Below the pieces are notes generated by a model, which saw nothing but the letters and a program-made list of their open reading frames with translations, had not been told where the DNA came from and made no database searches. A stretch of 64,000 nucleotides of DNA, taken from contig NZ_JARKMX010000008.1 of assembly GCF_029360705.1 (NCBI RefSeq), positions 2,472,202 through 2,536,201 on the forward strand, read 5' to 3'. The position numbers were made by a program, and so were the translations under genes. This document shows positions 45,401 through 52,515 of the stretch, one piece after another; within the stretch, counting starts at the first letter, position 1; each line of letters starts with the position of its first letter. The stretch is from Paraflavitalea pollutisoli (GTDB lineage: Bacteria; Bacteroidota; Bacteroidia; Chitinophagales; Chitinophagaceae).

Positions 45401-46773
45401 ACGATCAGGATAATGATCTCTCCAAAAGCCGCGCTACTTCGTATGCGGGAAGCTGATACAAACACCTCCTGGTCCATTTCAGCCTGCGTTAGCTTATGCG
45501 TTGACTTTCGCAAACCCAGGTGGTGCAGCGTCGCTTCTACAATAATCACGGCACCATCTACGATCAGGCCAAAATCGATCGCACCAAGGCTCATCAGGTT
45601 GGCACTGACGCCAAAGGCATGCATCATACCCAGTGCAAACAACATCGACAGCGGTATCGCCGAAGCCACGATGAGGCCCGCCCGCAGGTTGCCCAGGAAC
45701 AACACCAGCACAAACACCACGATCAAGGCACCCTCGATCAGGTTCTTCTTCACGGTGCCCACCGCCCGATCGACGAGATCGGTCCTGTCGAGAAATGCCT
45801 CTACCACGACATCATCCGGCAATGACCGCTGGATGGTTGCCATCTTTTCCTTCACCCGGTTTACCACAGCAGCACTATTGGCCCCCTTCAACATCATCAC
45901 AATACCGCCTACTACTTCTTTTTCGCCATTATAGGTGACCGATCCATACCGCACCGCACTGCCCAATTGTACATTGGCCACATCCCGTACCAGTACCGGG
46001 ATCCCATTCACCCTTTTGATCACGATGTTGCGGATGTCTTCCAGTGAACTCACCAGTCCGATACCGCGAATAAAATAGGCATTGGGCTTTTTGTCGATAT
46101 AAGCACCGCCCGTATTGGCATTGTTGTTTTCCAGGGCGGTAAAGATCTCCGACATGGTAACGTTCATGCCCTTCAACCGGTCGGGACTTACCCCTACTTC
46201 GTATTGTTTGAGCATACCACCGAAACTATTCACTTCGGCCACCCCCGGCGTACCATACAATTGACGGGCAACGATCCAGTCCTGCAGGGTACGCAGGTCC
46301 ATCGCCGTGTACTTGTCTTCGGCCCCCTTCTTAGGGTGAAGGATGTATTGATAGATCTCCCCCAGCCCCGTGCTCACGGGCGCCAGTTGAGGCGTACCGA
46401 TTCCCGCCGGTATATGCGCTTCGGCTTGCTTGAGTTTTTCGGAGATGAGTTGACGGGCAAAATAGATATCGACCTCATCTTTGAAAACCACGGTGATCAC
46501 CGACAGGCCAAAACGGGAGATTGAGCGCATTTCCTCCAGGTCGGGCAGGTTGGCCAGGCTTTGTTCGATCGGGTAAGTGACCAACTGCTCGGTTTCCTGG
46601 GCAGCCAGTGTAGGGGTATTGGTAATGATCTGCACCTGGTTGTTCGTGATATCCGGCACTGCATCGACCGGCAACTGGAAGGCACTCCAAACACCCCAGA
46701 CAATGAGCCCCCCCGTCAACAAACCAATGATCAGCTTATTTTGAATTGAAAAACGAATAATCTTGTCCAGCAT
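42454..46773 (-). CDS. czcA: CzcA-type RND metal pump fused to a TolC-like outer-membrane channel
   Basis: A protein of 1439 residues. Residues 1 to about 1030 are a complete heavy-metal RND pump (start MLDKIIRFSIQNKLIIGLLT; helix 4 DFGLIVDGAVIIVE with the Asp, Asp and Glu of divalent-cation CzcA proteins). After MFSRKKGGSLKP comes a signal-peptide-like segment (MIDAVLAGGFMLVAGVAQAQ), then about 380 residues of a TolC/CzcC protein with coiled-coil repeats. So inner-membrane pump and outer-membrane channel are encoded as one chain, probably cut after AQAQ by signal peptidase (inference). Similar fusions exist in other Bacteroidota. The acidic triad points to Co, Zn, Cd or Ni rather than copper. 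Confidence 0.93.
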   Translation of the reverse strand: MLDKIIRFSIQNKLIIGLLTGGLIVWGVWSAFQLPVDAVPDITNNQVQIITNTPTLAAQETEQLVTYPIEQSLANLPDLEEMRSISRFGLSVITVVFKDEVDIYFARQLISEKLKQAEAHIPAGIGTPQLAPVSTGLGEIYQYILHPKKGAEDKYTAMDLRTLQDWIVARQLYGTPGVAEVNSFGGMLKQYEVGVSPDRLKGMNVTMSEIFTALENNNANTGGAYIDKKPNAYFIRGIGLVSSLEDIRNIVIKRVNGIPVLVRDVANVQLGSAVRYGSVTYNGEKEVVGGIVMMLKGANSAAVVNRVKEKMATIQRSLPDDVVVEAFLDRTDLVDRAVGTVKKNLIEGALIVVFVLVLFLGNLRAGLIVASAIPLSMLFALGMMHAFGVSANLMSLGAIDFGLIVDGAVIIVEATLHHLGLRKSTHKLTQAEMDQEVFVSASRIRSSAAFGEIIILIVYIPILTLVGIEGKMFRPMAQTVSFAILGALILSLTYIPMMSALILPKHAQHKRTLSDRMMAFFQRLYTPLLRKAVKLRIAVVAITVAIFATAVFCFTRMGGEFIPQLQEGDYAFHCILPQGTSLSQSIETSMQASRIIRSFPEVKLVVGKTGSAEVPTDPMPPEASDLIVVLKPKSEWTNTKDYNELAAMMLEQLEVIPGVFFESNQPIQMRFNELMTGVRQDVAIKIFGEHIDTLASLATRVAKVVQSVPGATAPQIERTTGLPQITVQYDRARIAAYGMNVADINRTISTAFAGESAGVVFENERKFDLVVRLDSANRTSIDDVSNLFVTTPDGNQIPLSQVAQVSFKEGPAQISREDGKRRIVIGFNISGRDVEGVVRDIQQKLDAAKLLPSGYYYTYGGTFENLQEASARLRIAVPIALALIFMLLYFTFSSFKEALLIYTAIPMSAIGGVFALMLRGMPFSISAGVGFIALFGVAVLNGIVLISTFNHLEKEGVSDVFQRVYEGTKTRLRPVLMTAMVASLGFFPMALSSGAGAEVQKPLATVVIGGLVTATFLTLFVLPLLYIMFSRKKGGSLKPMIDAVLAGGFMLVAGVAQAQPTTSRRIAIQDAIRAAGNNLQYSINQQQVLKGQAQVKTATLLPKTGVFAENEDLRPSDKKGILKIGVSQAVAWPGLYKAQKNLYTEQVRYYQANAQVIDAALKRDVRRVYYQLWYLQEKQGLYARLDSIYRSLQAAAILKVKTGDSPGLDSIAATVRLRELEAQVRQIGNDVDVQQRSLMQLLNTDTSYLPVAGVLEKLPFPLLAADSIHPQIALQVQQVNIARAGIPVVKNENRPEFSGRFFSQRLYGLSDPFTGFSVMASFPLFGLGATRNRVRAAEAEAALQEQQYSYELQVFGTEKNQAEKEVQKNHSMVTFYETTGLRQANEIIKASSLAYRAGEISFAELSQYLSQAIDIQRNYLESLNAYNQSVIQLNYYLNQ

Positions 46774-46911
46774 ACATTCATGGATATTTAGGTTACGGGC
46801 AGCTGTAAAGCATACCCGCGATGGACGGCATGACGTTTACGCCACACCCACAGCATTCACATGCAAATAGGGGAAATTACTCCGTGCAGTACGCACGGCA
46901 CAACAGCAAGA

Positions 46912-47229
46912 TTAAGCCAGTAACTGAGGCGGTTGCCATACAGGAAGAGAAATGCTGATCACAGCACCCAGGTAAGCGTCGGAGTAACGAAGCGCGGGGG
47001 CTTCCGGACGGGCAGCTTCGATAGCTGCCGGATGGAATACTGAAGCCACGGAGCAGCAGGAGCAGGTACAAAACGGCGGACACAGGTCCTGGTGCGCCCC
47101 TTTACCATGCTCATCGTTGACGGCCAGGTGAATATTCGCGCCTTCTGCCATGGCCATGTCATTGTCCCTGCAGGGCAGGCAGCTCAGAATGAGCACCATG
47201 ACAGCCAGTAAAAAGGTCATGAATTTCAT
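46912..47229 (-). CDS. DUF6660 small Cys-rich secreted protein
   Basis: A protein of 105 residues with signal sequence MKFMTFLLAVMVLILSCLPC. The lipobox-like LSC may make it a lipoprotein. A Cys cluster follows (CPPFCTCSCCSV), and the chain ends LPVWQPPQLLA. This layout matches DUF6660, found in Bacteroidota mostly directly upstream of RND metal-efflux genes. A metal-sensing or metal-buffering role is likely but unproven. It is the first gene of the metal operon, with 138 bases to the pump gene and an exact -7 box four bases before its ATG. Confidence 0.82.
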   Translation of the reverse strand: MKFMTFLLAVMVLILSCLPCRDNDMAMAEGANIHLAVNDEHGKGAHQDLCPPFCTCSCCSVASVFHPAAIEAARPEAPALRYSDAYLGAVISISLPVWQPPQLLA

Positions 47230-47233
47230 GCAG

Positions 47234-47241
47234 CAAAATTA
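47234..47241 (-). promoter_or_regulatory. -7 promoter box of the metal-efflux operon (probably leaderless)
   Basis: The reverse strand reads TAATTTTG, an exact TAnnTTTG match, four bases before the ATG at 47229. Confidence 0.6.
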
Positions 47242-47317
47242 ATCAAAATAATAAAAACCAGGTACATTTTAACTATACGTGGTTGCAATTCAGGCAGAAC
47301 TAGCATGCCACAAAACC

Positions 47318-47848
47318 TTACCGAATCGCAGCGATCAACGATTCCACAACCGCGTTTACCTGCCCGTTGGTCGTTTCATCCACAATCACACCATCCCGTA
47401 CTTTCGCCTTCACGAAAGGGATCAGTAAACGCGAACTTTCCGGCATACTGGCCTCGATCACCAGCAAGGTACGGACCAGCGACTGATGTGCCTGCTCGCC
47501 CATCGAGGCTGCGGTGATCAGCGCCACCGGTTTGCCCGAAAACTCCATCGAGCCCACCACCCAGTCGATGGCGTTCTTCAACGTACCCGGTACACCCATC
47601 GCGTACTCCGGCGTACAGATCAGTACGCCATCCGCAGCGTGCACCCTATCCCGGAAATCGACCACAGCCGCCGGTGGCGCATCACCATCCAGGTCGGGAT
47701 TGAAATGCGGCAGCTGCGCCAACCCTTCATAGTGCACTACCTGAACGGCATCGGCAAAACGATCTGCAATGATATCGATCAACACCTGGTTGGTAGATTG
47801 TTGCCGCGTACTGCCGGAGATCGCAAGAATGTGCACTGGTTTGGTCAT
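47318..47848 (-). CDS. NADPH-dependent FMN reductase-family protein
   Basis: A flavodoxin-fold protein of 176 residues. The FMN phosphate loop is ILAISGSTRQQSTNQVL and the second flavin motif is CTPEYAMGVPGTLKNAIDWV, as in chromate/azo/quinone reductases such as ChrR and ArsH relatives. It reduces FMN or quinones with NAD(P)H. ATG 47848 is preferred over the open frame to 48019, which would overlap the divergent gene's promoter region. An exact -7 box lies upstream. It sits beside the metal-efflux operon but is a separate unit. Confidence 0.9.
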   Translation of the reverse strand: MTKPVHILAISGSTRQQSTNQVLIDIIADRFADAVQVVHYEGLAQLPHFNPDLDGDAPPAAVVDFRDRVHAADGVLICTPEYAMGVPGTLKNAIDWVVGSMEFSGKPVALITAASMGEQAHQSLVRTLLVIEASMPESSRLLIPFVKAKVRDGVIVDETTNGQVNAVVESLIAAIR

Positions 47849-47877
47849 GAGTGTGGCGGATTGTGTTACCCAAAAGA

Positions 47878-47885
47878 CAAATGTA
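47878..47885 (-). promoter_or_regulatory. -7 promoter box of the FMN reductase gene
   Basis: The reverse strand reads TACATTTG, an exact TAnnTTTG match, about 30 bases before the ATG at 47848. Confidence 0.55.
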
Positions 47886-48017
47886 TCGCAAATCCCGGCA
47901 ATAGTTTTAGACAACCCTACCGGTAAACCAGTACAAAAAATACCTGCTAATACGGTATTGGTACAAACAGGTACAACAGGTTGCTTTGTAGTGCAGGTCA
48001 ACCGCCTTCTAATAGTC

Positions 48018-48623
48018 ATGAAACAAACCTACCCACGAGCACTCCTGTGCAGTCTGTTATTGTTAAGCGCCATAACCGGCGCCCGGGCACAAAAAACGCC
48101 CACCTATATATTTCCGGCTACCACCTTCCAGGAAGATGAAACAGCCCAACAAATGGAGGAAGGCACCGCCACCATTACCGGCACCGCCAAAATAAAGAAG
48201 AAAGGCCGCATCTATTTTCCCGGGCGGCAAGACCAGATCAACCTCTACCCCGCCACGTCCTACATCCTCGAGTTTGCCGACCTGAAGAAGAAATACAACA
48301 AGGGAAAAAAGATAGCCACCATGAGCAATGAGGCTTTCACCTACCGCATCGAAGGCAGGACCACCGACAACCAGGGCAGCTTCGAATTCAGGAACCTGAA
48401 ACCAGGCAAATACTATATCGTCACCTGGATCGATTACGATAAACAGGATAGCTATTCGGTACAAACCGGCACCTCGACCACCTACAATATGTATGGCGCG
48501 GCACTCAGCTCCTCTCCCATTTATACAACCTATACCTACAACTACTCGGTAGAAATGGAAGTGTCGGGCATCGTAGAAGTAAAAAGTGAAGGTGAAAAAG
48601 TCAACGTAGTAATTACCAACTAA
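48018..48623 (+). CDS. Secreted protein with a Cna-B/carboxypeptidase-like beta domain
   Basis: A protein of 201 residues with signal peptide MKQTYPRALLCSLLLLSAIT (then GARAQ). The part around GSFEFRNLKPGKYYIVTWID looks like the conserved turn of Cna-B/carboxypeptidase-regulatory-like beta-sandwich domains; the stretch from about 45 to 110 (Lys-rich, IKKKGRIYFPGR) is unassigned. Tyr- and Thr-rich tail. It precedes the leucine-rich repeat protein by eight bases, so the two are probably co-transcribed and both exported. ATG 48018 is preferred because the signal peptide starts there. Function unknown. Confidence 0.7.
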   Translation: MKQTYPRALLCSLLLLSAITGARAQKTPTYIFPATTFQEDETAQQMEEGTATITGTAKIKKKGRIYFPGRQDQINLYPATSYILEFADLKKKYNKGKKIATMSNEAFTYRIEGRTTDNQGSFEFRNLKPGKYYIVTWIDYDKQDSYSVQTGTSTTYNMYGAALSSSPIYTTYTYNYSVEMEVSGIVEVKSEGEKVNVVITN

Positions 48624-48631
48624 CAAACACG

Positions 48632-49384
48632 ATGAAAGCAAACTTTATACTGCTCGCCCTGGGCCTGATCACCAATAGTCTATTGGCCCAAAACGTTAAG
48701 TTCCTCGATCCCAATTTTAAGAAGGCCTGTATTTATGCCCATATAGACCTCAATGGTGATGGCGAGATACAGCTCAGCGAAGCACAAAAGGTCACGAAAC
48801 TGTATGTCGACAAACGCAACATCGACAACCTCACCGGCATCAAGAGTTTTACCAACCTGGAAGAATTTGGCTTCTATTACAACGATATCCGGGAAGCAGA
48901 CCTATCGGGACTGAAAAAGCTGAGAGCTGTATACGGTTTCTCCACCAAACTGGAAAGCATCAACCTCAAAGGATGCACGAATATCGAAGGTATCTTCCTC
49001 GCCTACAATGCCCTTCGCGAGATCGACCTCACCGGCCTCACCAAACTAAAAGAACTGGAGCTCAACAACAACCAGCTTTTCACACTGAATATCGGCAACA
49101 TGCCCTTACTGGAGATGTGCAAGATACACGACAACATGATCAATACGTTTACTTTTGCAGGTTCTTCCAACATCAAAGAGCTGCAACTACAAAGAAACAA
49201 CCTGCAGGCGCTCGATGCCCGGCCACTCAAAAACCTCGAATTGCTCTGGCTATGGGATAACCACCAACTCACCTCCCTGAAAGTAACGCAGCTGAGAAAA
49301 CTGGTCGATCTCAACGCCTGGGATTGCGCCCTCACCAATATCAACATGAGTGGATTGGTAAGCCTGCGGAAATTCAATTGGTAG
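48632..49384 (+). CDS. Secreted leucine-rich-repeat-like protein
   Basis: A protein of 250 residues with signal peptide MKANFILLALGLITNSLLAQ. Residues 20-55 hold an EF-hand-like loop (DLNGDGEIQLSEA), a calcium-binding pattern. From about 60 on, irregular 20-22-residue leucine-rich repeats follow, e.g. LKELELNNNQLFTLNIGN, IKELQLQRNNLQALDARP, LELLWLWDNHQLTSLKVTQL. Such proteins bind other proteins at the cell surface. No C-terminal sorting domain is seen. Eight bases after the preceding secreted protein, and followed by a terminator shared with the convergent gene. Confidence 0.82.
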   Translation: MKANFILLALGLITNSLLAQNVKFLDPNFKKACIYAHIDLNGDGEIQLSEAQKVTKLYVDKRNIDNLTGIKSFTNLEEFGFYYNDIREADLSGLKKLRAVYGFSTKLESINLKGCTNIEGIFLAYNALREIDLTGLTKLKELELNNNQLFTLNIGNMPLLEMCKIHDNMINTFTFAGSSNIKELQLQRNNLQALDARPLKNLELLWLWDNHQLTSLKVTQLRKLVDLNAWDCALTNINMSGLVSLRKFNW

Positions 49385-49412
49385 CAGAAGGATTGAGATA
49401 GCGTATCCCGCA

Positions 49413-49441
49413 AAAGCCCCCTGATTGCCAGGGGGGGGCTT
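49413..49441. terminator. Shared terminator between convergent genes
   Basis: Stem AAGCCCCC / GGGGGGGCTT around CTGATTGCCA-type sequence, between the stops at 49384 and 49443. The run of eight G could also cause read errors. Confidence 0.7.
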
Positions 49442-49442
49442 A

Positions 49443-50723
49443 TCATGGCACGATCTTTCCGTCTTTGATTACAGTCTGCACCTCAAACAACACCTGCTTA
49501 AAGGCCTTTTCCAGGTCGCCATTAAAAACTACGATATCAGCAATGACGCCGGGCTTGATAACACCCAGCTGACCGCCACGGCCCAGTGCCTGTGCGGCAT
49601 TCCAGGTCGCTGTGCGTAATACATCGGCAGGAGATAAGCCTTCGTCGAAATAAGCCGCCAGCATATCTTTCGCCTGATCGCCGCGCGACTTTTTCAGCTC
49701 GAAGTAAGCATCAGAACCCGCAACGACCAGCACGCCTTTCTTTACAGCGCGCTGCAACCGGTCTGTCAGCGGAGCCAGCATACCGCGAATGGCAGCCGTA
49801 TCGGAATTGGGTTTGTGTTGTATCTTCTCTATATCGATCACCCCCTGAATAGAAGGATCGGTGGGTACCAGGTAAACACCCCGCTTTGCCATCCGCTCCA
49901 GCGAACTATCTGCCAGCGAATAGCCATGCTCGATGCCATCGACCCCGGCTTCCAGCGCCAGTACTACATCACGTTCGCTTACAGCGTGCGCCGTCACGGT
50001 GAGCCGATGGGCATGTGCCGTGGTCACGATCGCTTTCAGTTCCTCTCCACTTAATCCCATACGTTCGCCAAACACTACCACCTTGATCACATCCACCATA
50101 TTATTGGCATGCTCCTTCACCGCCAGGGCTGCATCGGCAGGCCCGTTGACCACCCGGTATTCCAGGCGCGTGATCCGCTCCTGCTCTTGCAGTGGCAATT
50201 GGTAAAACTGACCATCCATCGCACTGATGATTGGTCCGGACACCAACATGCGGGGACCTTCGATATAACCGCGGCGGATCGCTTTCGCCACTTCCACATC
50301 GAGGTACTGGCCGGCATTGCCCAGGTCACGGATCGTCGTAAAACCCGATGCCAGGTAAGCTTTCGCAAACCCCGCAGCTCGCAACACACGCGTCTCCGTC
50401 GAGTTCAACAATACATCGGTAGCCAGGTTGTCTTCCAGCTTTTGCACCATCAGCAAATGCGTATGCGCATCAATCAAACCTGGGGTCATGGTGGCTTTAG
50501 GATAGTCCAGCACGCGCGTCCCCTTGGGCACGGTCAGTTTCGGCCCCACGGCCTTAATACGGCCATTGTCGATCAAGACTTCCTGGTTGGTGAGAAAAAC
50601 GCCTTTTTCAGCGTCATACAATTTACCGGCTTTGATCAGCAACAGGCCTTCAGTAACAGGCTGGGCATGTAGCGCAAAAAAAGACAAACAACAAAAGAAT
50701 ACGAAGAGAAGGTTTCGCAGCAT
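49443..50723 (-). CDS. Secreted amidohydrolase (imidazolonepropionase/prolidase-like)
   Basis: A metal-dependent hydrolase of 426 residues with signal peptide MLRNLLFVFFCCLSFFALHA. Metal ligands are visible: DAHTHL, the Lys of NMVDVIKVVVFGER, TAHAVSERD, DGIEHGYSL and AGSDAYFELKK. This arrangement is typical of the Xaa-Pro dipeptidase/imidazolonepropionase-related clade of periplasmic amidohydrolases acting on peptides or cyclic amides. ATG 50723 is preferred over 50762 because it opens the signal peptide. The ankyrin lipoprotein gene lies upstream on the same strand with 71 bases between, a plausible operon. Confidence 0.9.
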   Translation of the reverse strand: MLRNLLFVFFCCLSFFALHAQPVTEGLLLIKAGKLYDAEKGVFLTNQEVLIDNGRIKAVGPKLTVPKGTRVLDYPKATMTPGLIDAHTHLLMVQKLEDNLATDVLLNSTETRVLRAAGFAKAYLASGFTTIRDLGNAGQYLDVEVAKAIRRGYIEGPRMLVSGPIISAMDGQFYQLPLQEQERITRLEYRVVNGPADAALAVKEHANNMVDVIKVVVFGERMGLSGEELKAIVTTAHAHRLTVTAHAVSERDVVLALEAGVDGIEHGYSLADSSLERMAKRGVYLVPTDPSIQGVIDIEKIQHKPNSDTAAIRGMLAPLTDRLQRAVKKGVLVVAGSDAYFELKKSRGDQAKDMLAAYFDEGLSPADVLRTATWNAAQALGRGGQLGVIKPGVIADIVVFNGDLEKAFKQVLFEVQTVIKDGKIVP

Positions 50724-50794
50724 CGGAATCGTTTTAATGGGATACTGCACTAAAATAAGCAAATTCAGTCACCGCCCCTGTTATGGCAATAAGA

Positions 50795-51349
50795 TCATTT
50801 CAGCATCGCCGCAATAACAGGCCGCGTTTTTTCAAGTTGATCGTAGTCGAGCTTCAGTCCCATAGGGCCCAGCGCCTGCTCCAGCATATCATATACTTCC
50901 TTCACATCTACAAAAGGACCGGCTACCGATTCATAGGCCGTTTGCCCATACCTGTTTTTGACTTTCTTGTCGGCACCCTTTTTCAACAGCAGGGCTACCA
51001 GGTCGGGCCGGCCGAAGAAAGCAGCCGTATGCAAGGCCGTAGAGCCGTCATTGTTGCGCAAATTGATGTCGGCCCCCGCATCGATCAGCAACTGCGCAAT
51101 GGCAGACTTCCCAAACAAACAGGCGCTGATCAACGGGCTCGATCCGCCGTACACGTCACGCGTATTGATGTCCGTACCCGCCGCCAGGTGTTGCCGGATA
51201 GCACTGGTATCGCCACGTAACACCGCCGTATGAATATCCATGGCAGGTGGTTTCACCTTCACCGAATCGTTTTTTTGCGCCACAGCCCGGTTGAGCTGAC
51301 AACTGCCCAGCAATACCAACAACAGGACGAAGATCCTTTGAATAGACAT
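50795..51349 (-). CDS. Ankyrin-repeat lipoprotein
   Basis: A protein of 184 residues with lipobox LLGSCQ. Three ankyrin repeats follow: DIHTAVLRGDTSAIRQHLAA, SPLISACLFGKSAIAQLLID and TALHTAAFFGRPDLVALLLK, then a partial one (YGQTAYESVAGPFVD). Ankyrin repeats mediate protein binding; a periplasmic or surface location is expected from the lipid anchor. Likely in one transcript with the amidohydrolase downstream, which may be its partner. The tail (DMLEQALGPMGLKLDYDQLE) is common in such proteins. Confidence 0.87.
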   Translation of the reverse strand: MSIQRIFVLLLVLLGSCQLNRAVAQKNDSVKVKPPAMDIHTAVLRGDTSAIRQHLAAGTDINTRDVYGGSSPLISACLFGKSAIAQLLIDAGADINLRNNDGSTALHTAAFFGRPDLVALLLKKGADKKVKNRYGQTAYESVAGPFVDVKEVYDMLEQALGPMGLKLDYDQLEKTRPVIAAMLK

Positions 51350-51437
51350 GGTTCCATTTTTTATTAGTTAATGACATAGCCATACCCCCTGCTCATTATT
51401 CGCAGCAGGTATACCCAAAAGCACAGTAATTGAAAAA

Positions 51438-51644
51438 TTAATCTTCCCGATACTCGAGGATATCAGCAGGCTGGCATTCCAGTACCTTACAAATAGCTTC
51501 CAGGGTACTGAAACGAATGGCCTTGGCCTTCCCCGTTTTCAGGATAGAGAGGTTGGAGAGCGTGAGGCCCACCTTGTCCGACAGCTCGTTCAGCGATAAT
51601 TTACGCTTGGCCATCATCACGTCCAGGTTCACAATGATCGGCAT
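51438..51644 (-). CDS. XRE-family (YozG-like) small transcriptional regulator
   Basis: A helix-turn-helix protein of 68 residues: VNLDVMMAKRKLSLNELSDK, then VGLTLSNLSILKTGKAKAIR, ending CQPADILEYRED. This is the whole of the HTH_26 type. It follows the DUF2975 gene by three bases, the standard arrangement in which the small regulator probably controls its own operon. Candidate operators are the repeats at 52225-52256. Confidence 0.92.
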   Translation of the reverse strand: MPIIVNLDVMMAKRKLSLNELSDKVGLTLSNLSILKTGKAKAIRFSTLEAICKVLECQPADILEYRED

Positions 51645-51647
51645 GGA

Positions 51648-52190
51648 CTATACGGTTAGTTCGTTTTCAGACTGTAATTCAATGCCTCTTTTGAAGATAT
51701 GCGCAATCACAAAAAGTATAACACCCATGAACAGCCACACATCGGCGCCCTCCAGGTGTAGTACCTCATTGCTGGGCATCGTGACGCCCTGCTGTACCAG
51801 CCATTTGGCATACTTGGCACCCCAGTGGGAGAAACACCCCGTAGCCAGGGCGAGATAAGACACGACAAATAAAAAGCGGCCTACCGCAGCACTGAAGGGC
51901 TTCGCCATATCCAGCTTCTTCTCCATCAGCAATCGTACGATTTGGTAAAACAGTGTAGCCTTCAGTACGCCAGGTATCGTCATCAGCAACAGCTGCACCA
52001 GGAAATGTCCCTTGTCAAAGGCAAATAAATGCTGTAGCTGGAAGTAATCCGCCGCCCGCGCGTTAAAGCCAACGGAGTAGATGGCGTTGAAAATAAAACT
52101 CCCGGCTTCAATACTGACGCCGACAAAAATGATCCAGGAAAGGATGTGTAGTACCTGAAGCACCTGTTTGCTGGAAATGGTAAAGCCCAT
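51648..52190 (-). CDS. DUF2975 membrane protein
   Basis: A protein of 180 residues with four transmembrane segments (VLQVLHILSWIIFVGVSIEA; GHFLVQLLLMTIPGVLKATL; FLFVVSYLALATGCFSHWGA; DVWLFMGVILFVIAHIFKRG). The pattern matches DUF2975, a family nearly always encoded with a YozG-type XRE regulator, as here. Its activity is unknown; a role in envelope stress or differentiation has been suggested by context only. It is the first gene of the pair, transcribed from an A/T-rich region with repeated sequences. Confidence 0.88.
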   Translation of the reverse strand: MGFTISSKQVLQVLHILSWIIFVGVSIEAGSFIFNAIYSVGFNARAADYFQLQHLFAFDKGHFLVQLLLMTIPGVLKATLFYQIVRLLMEKKLDMAKPFSAAVGRFLFVVSYLALATGCFSHWGAKYAKWLVQQGVTMPSNEVLHLEGADVWLFMGVILFVIAHIFKRGIELQSENELTV

Positions 52191-52224
52191 AGTTGTCTTT
52201 TTGTGGTTGACGATGTGAAATTAG

Positions 52225-52256
52225 ATAAATATTTATCGATAAACAATAAATATTTT
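52225..52256. promoter_or_regulatory. Possible operator: two A/T-rich repeats 21 bases apart
   Basis: ATAAATATTTAT (52225-52236, perfect palindrome) and ATAAATATTTT (52246-52256) are direct repeats starting 21 bases apart, two helical turns, with the palindrome ATCGAT between them. They lie 35-66 bases upstream of DUF2975 and probably overlap its promoter, so the XRE protein is the candidate ligand. The rest of the gap to 52515 shows nothing I can name. Confidence 0.45.
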
Positions 52257-52515
52257 GCGAATTAGGGCAAATAGTGCAGAATTGGCTGATGACCAATTAC
52301 TAACCTGCACCCAACTACAAACGAACATTCTAACAGAAAAACCAGCTCCTATTTTTGATCGCCGGGGGCACAGAATGATATATAAAGAGCAAATAGCCAG
52401 CACAGCAATCCCCACAATGGGGAAGCTTATCATCACATCCAGGTAGAATCATTTGTTCAGGGCGCGCCCGGCAATTGCATAAATTACAGCCATTGCTAAT
52501 ACTTGCAGACCACGA

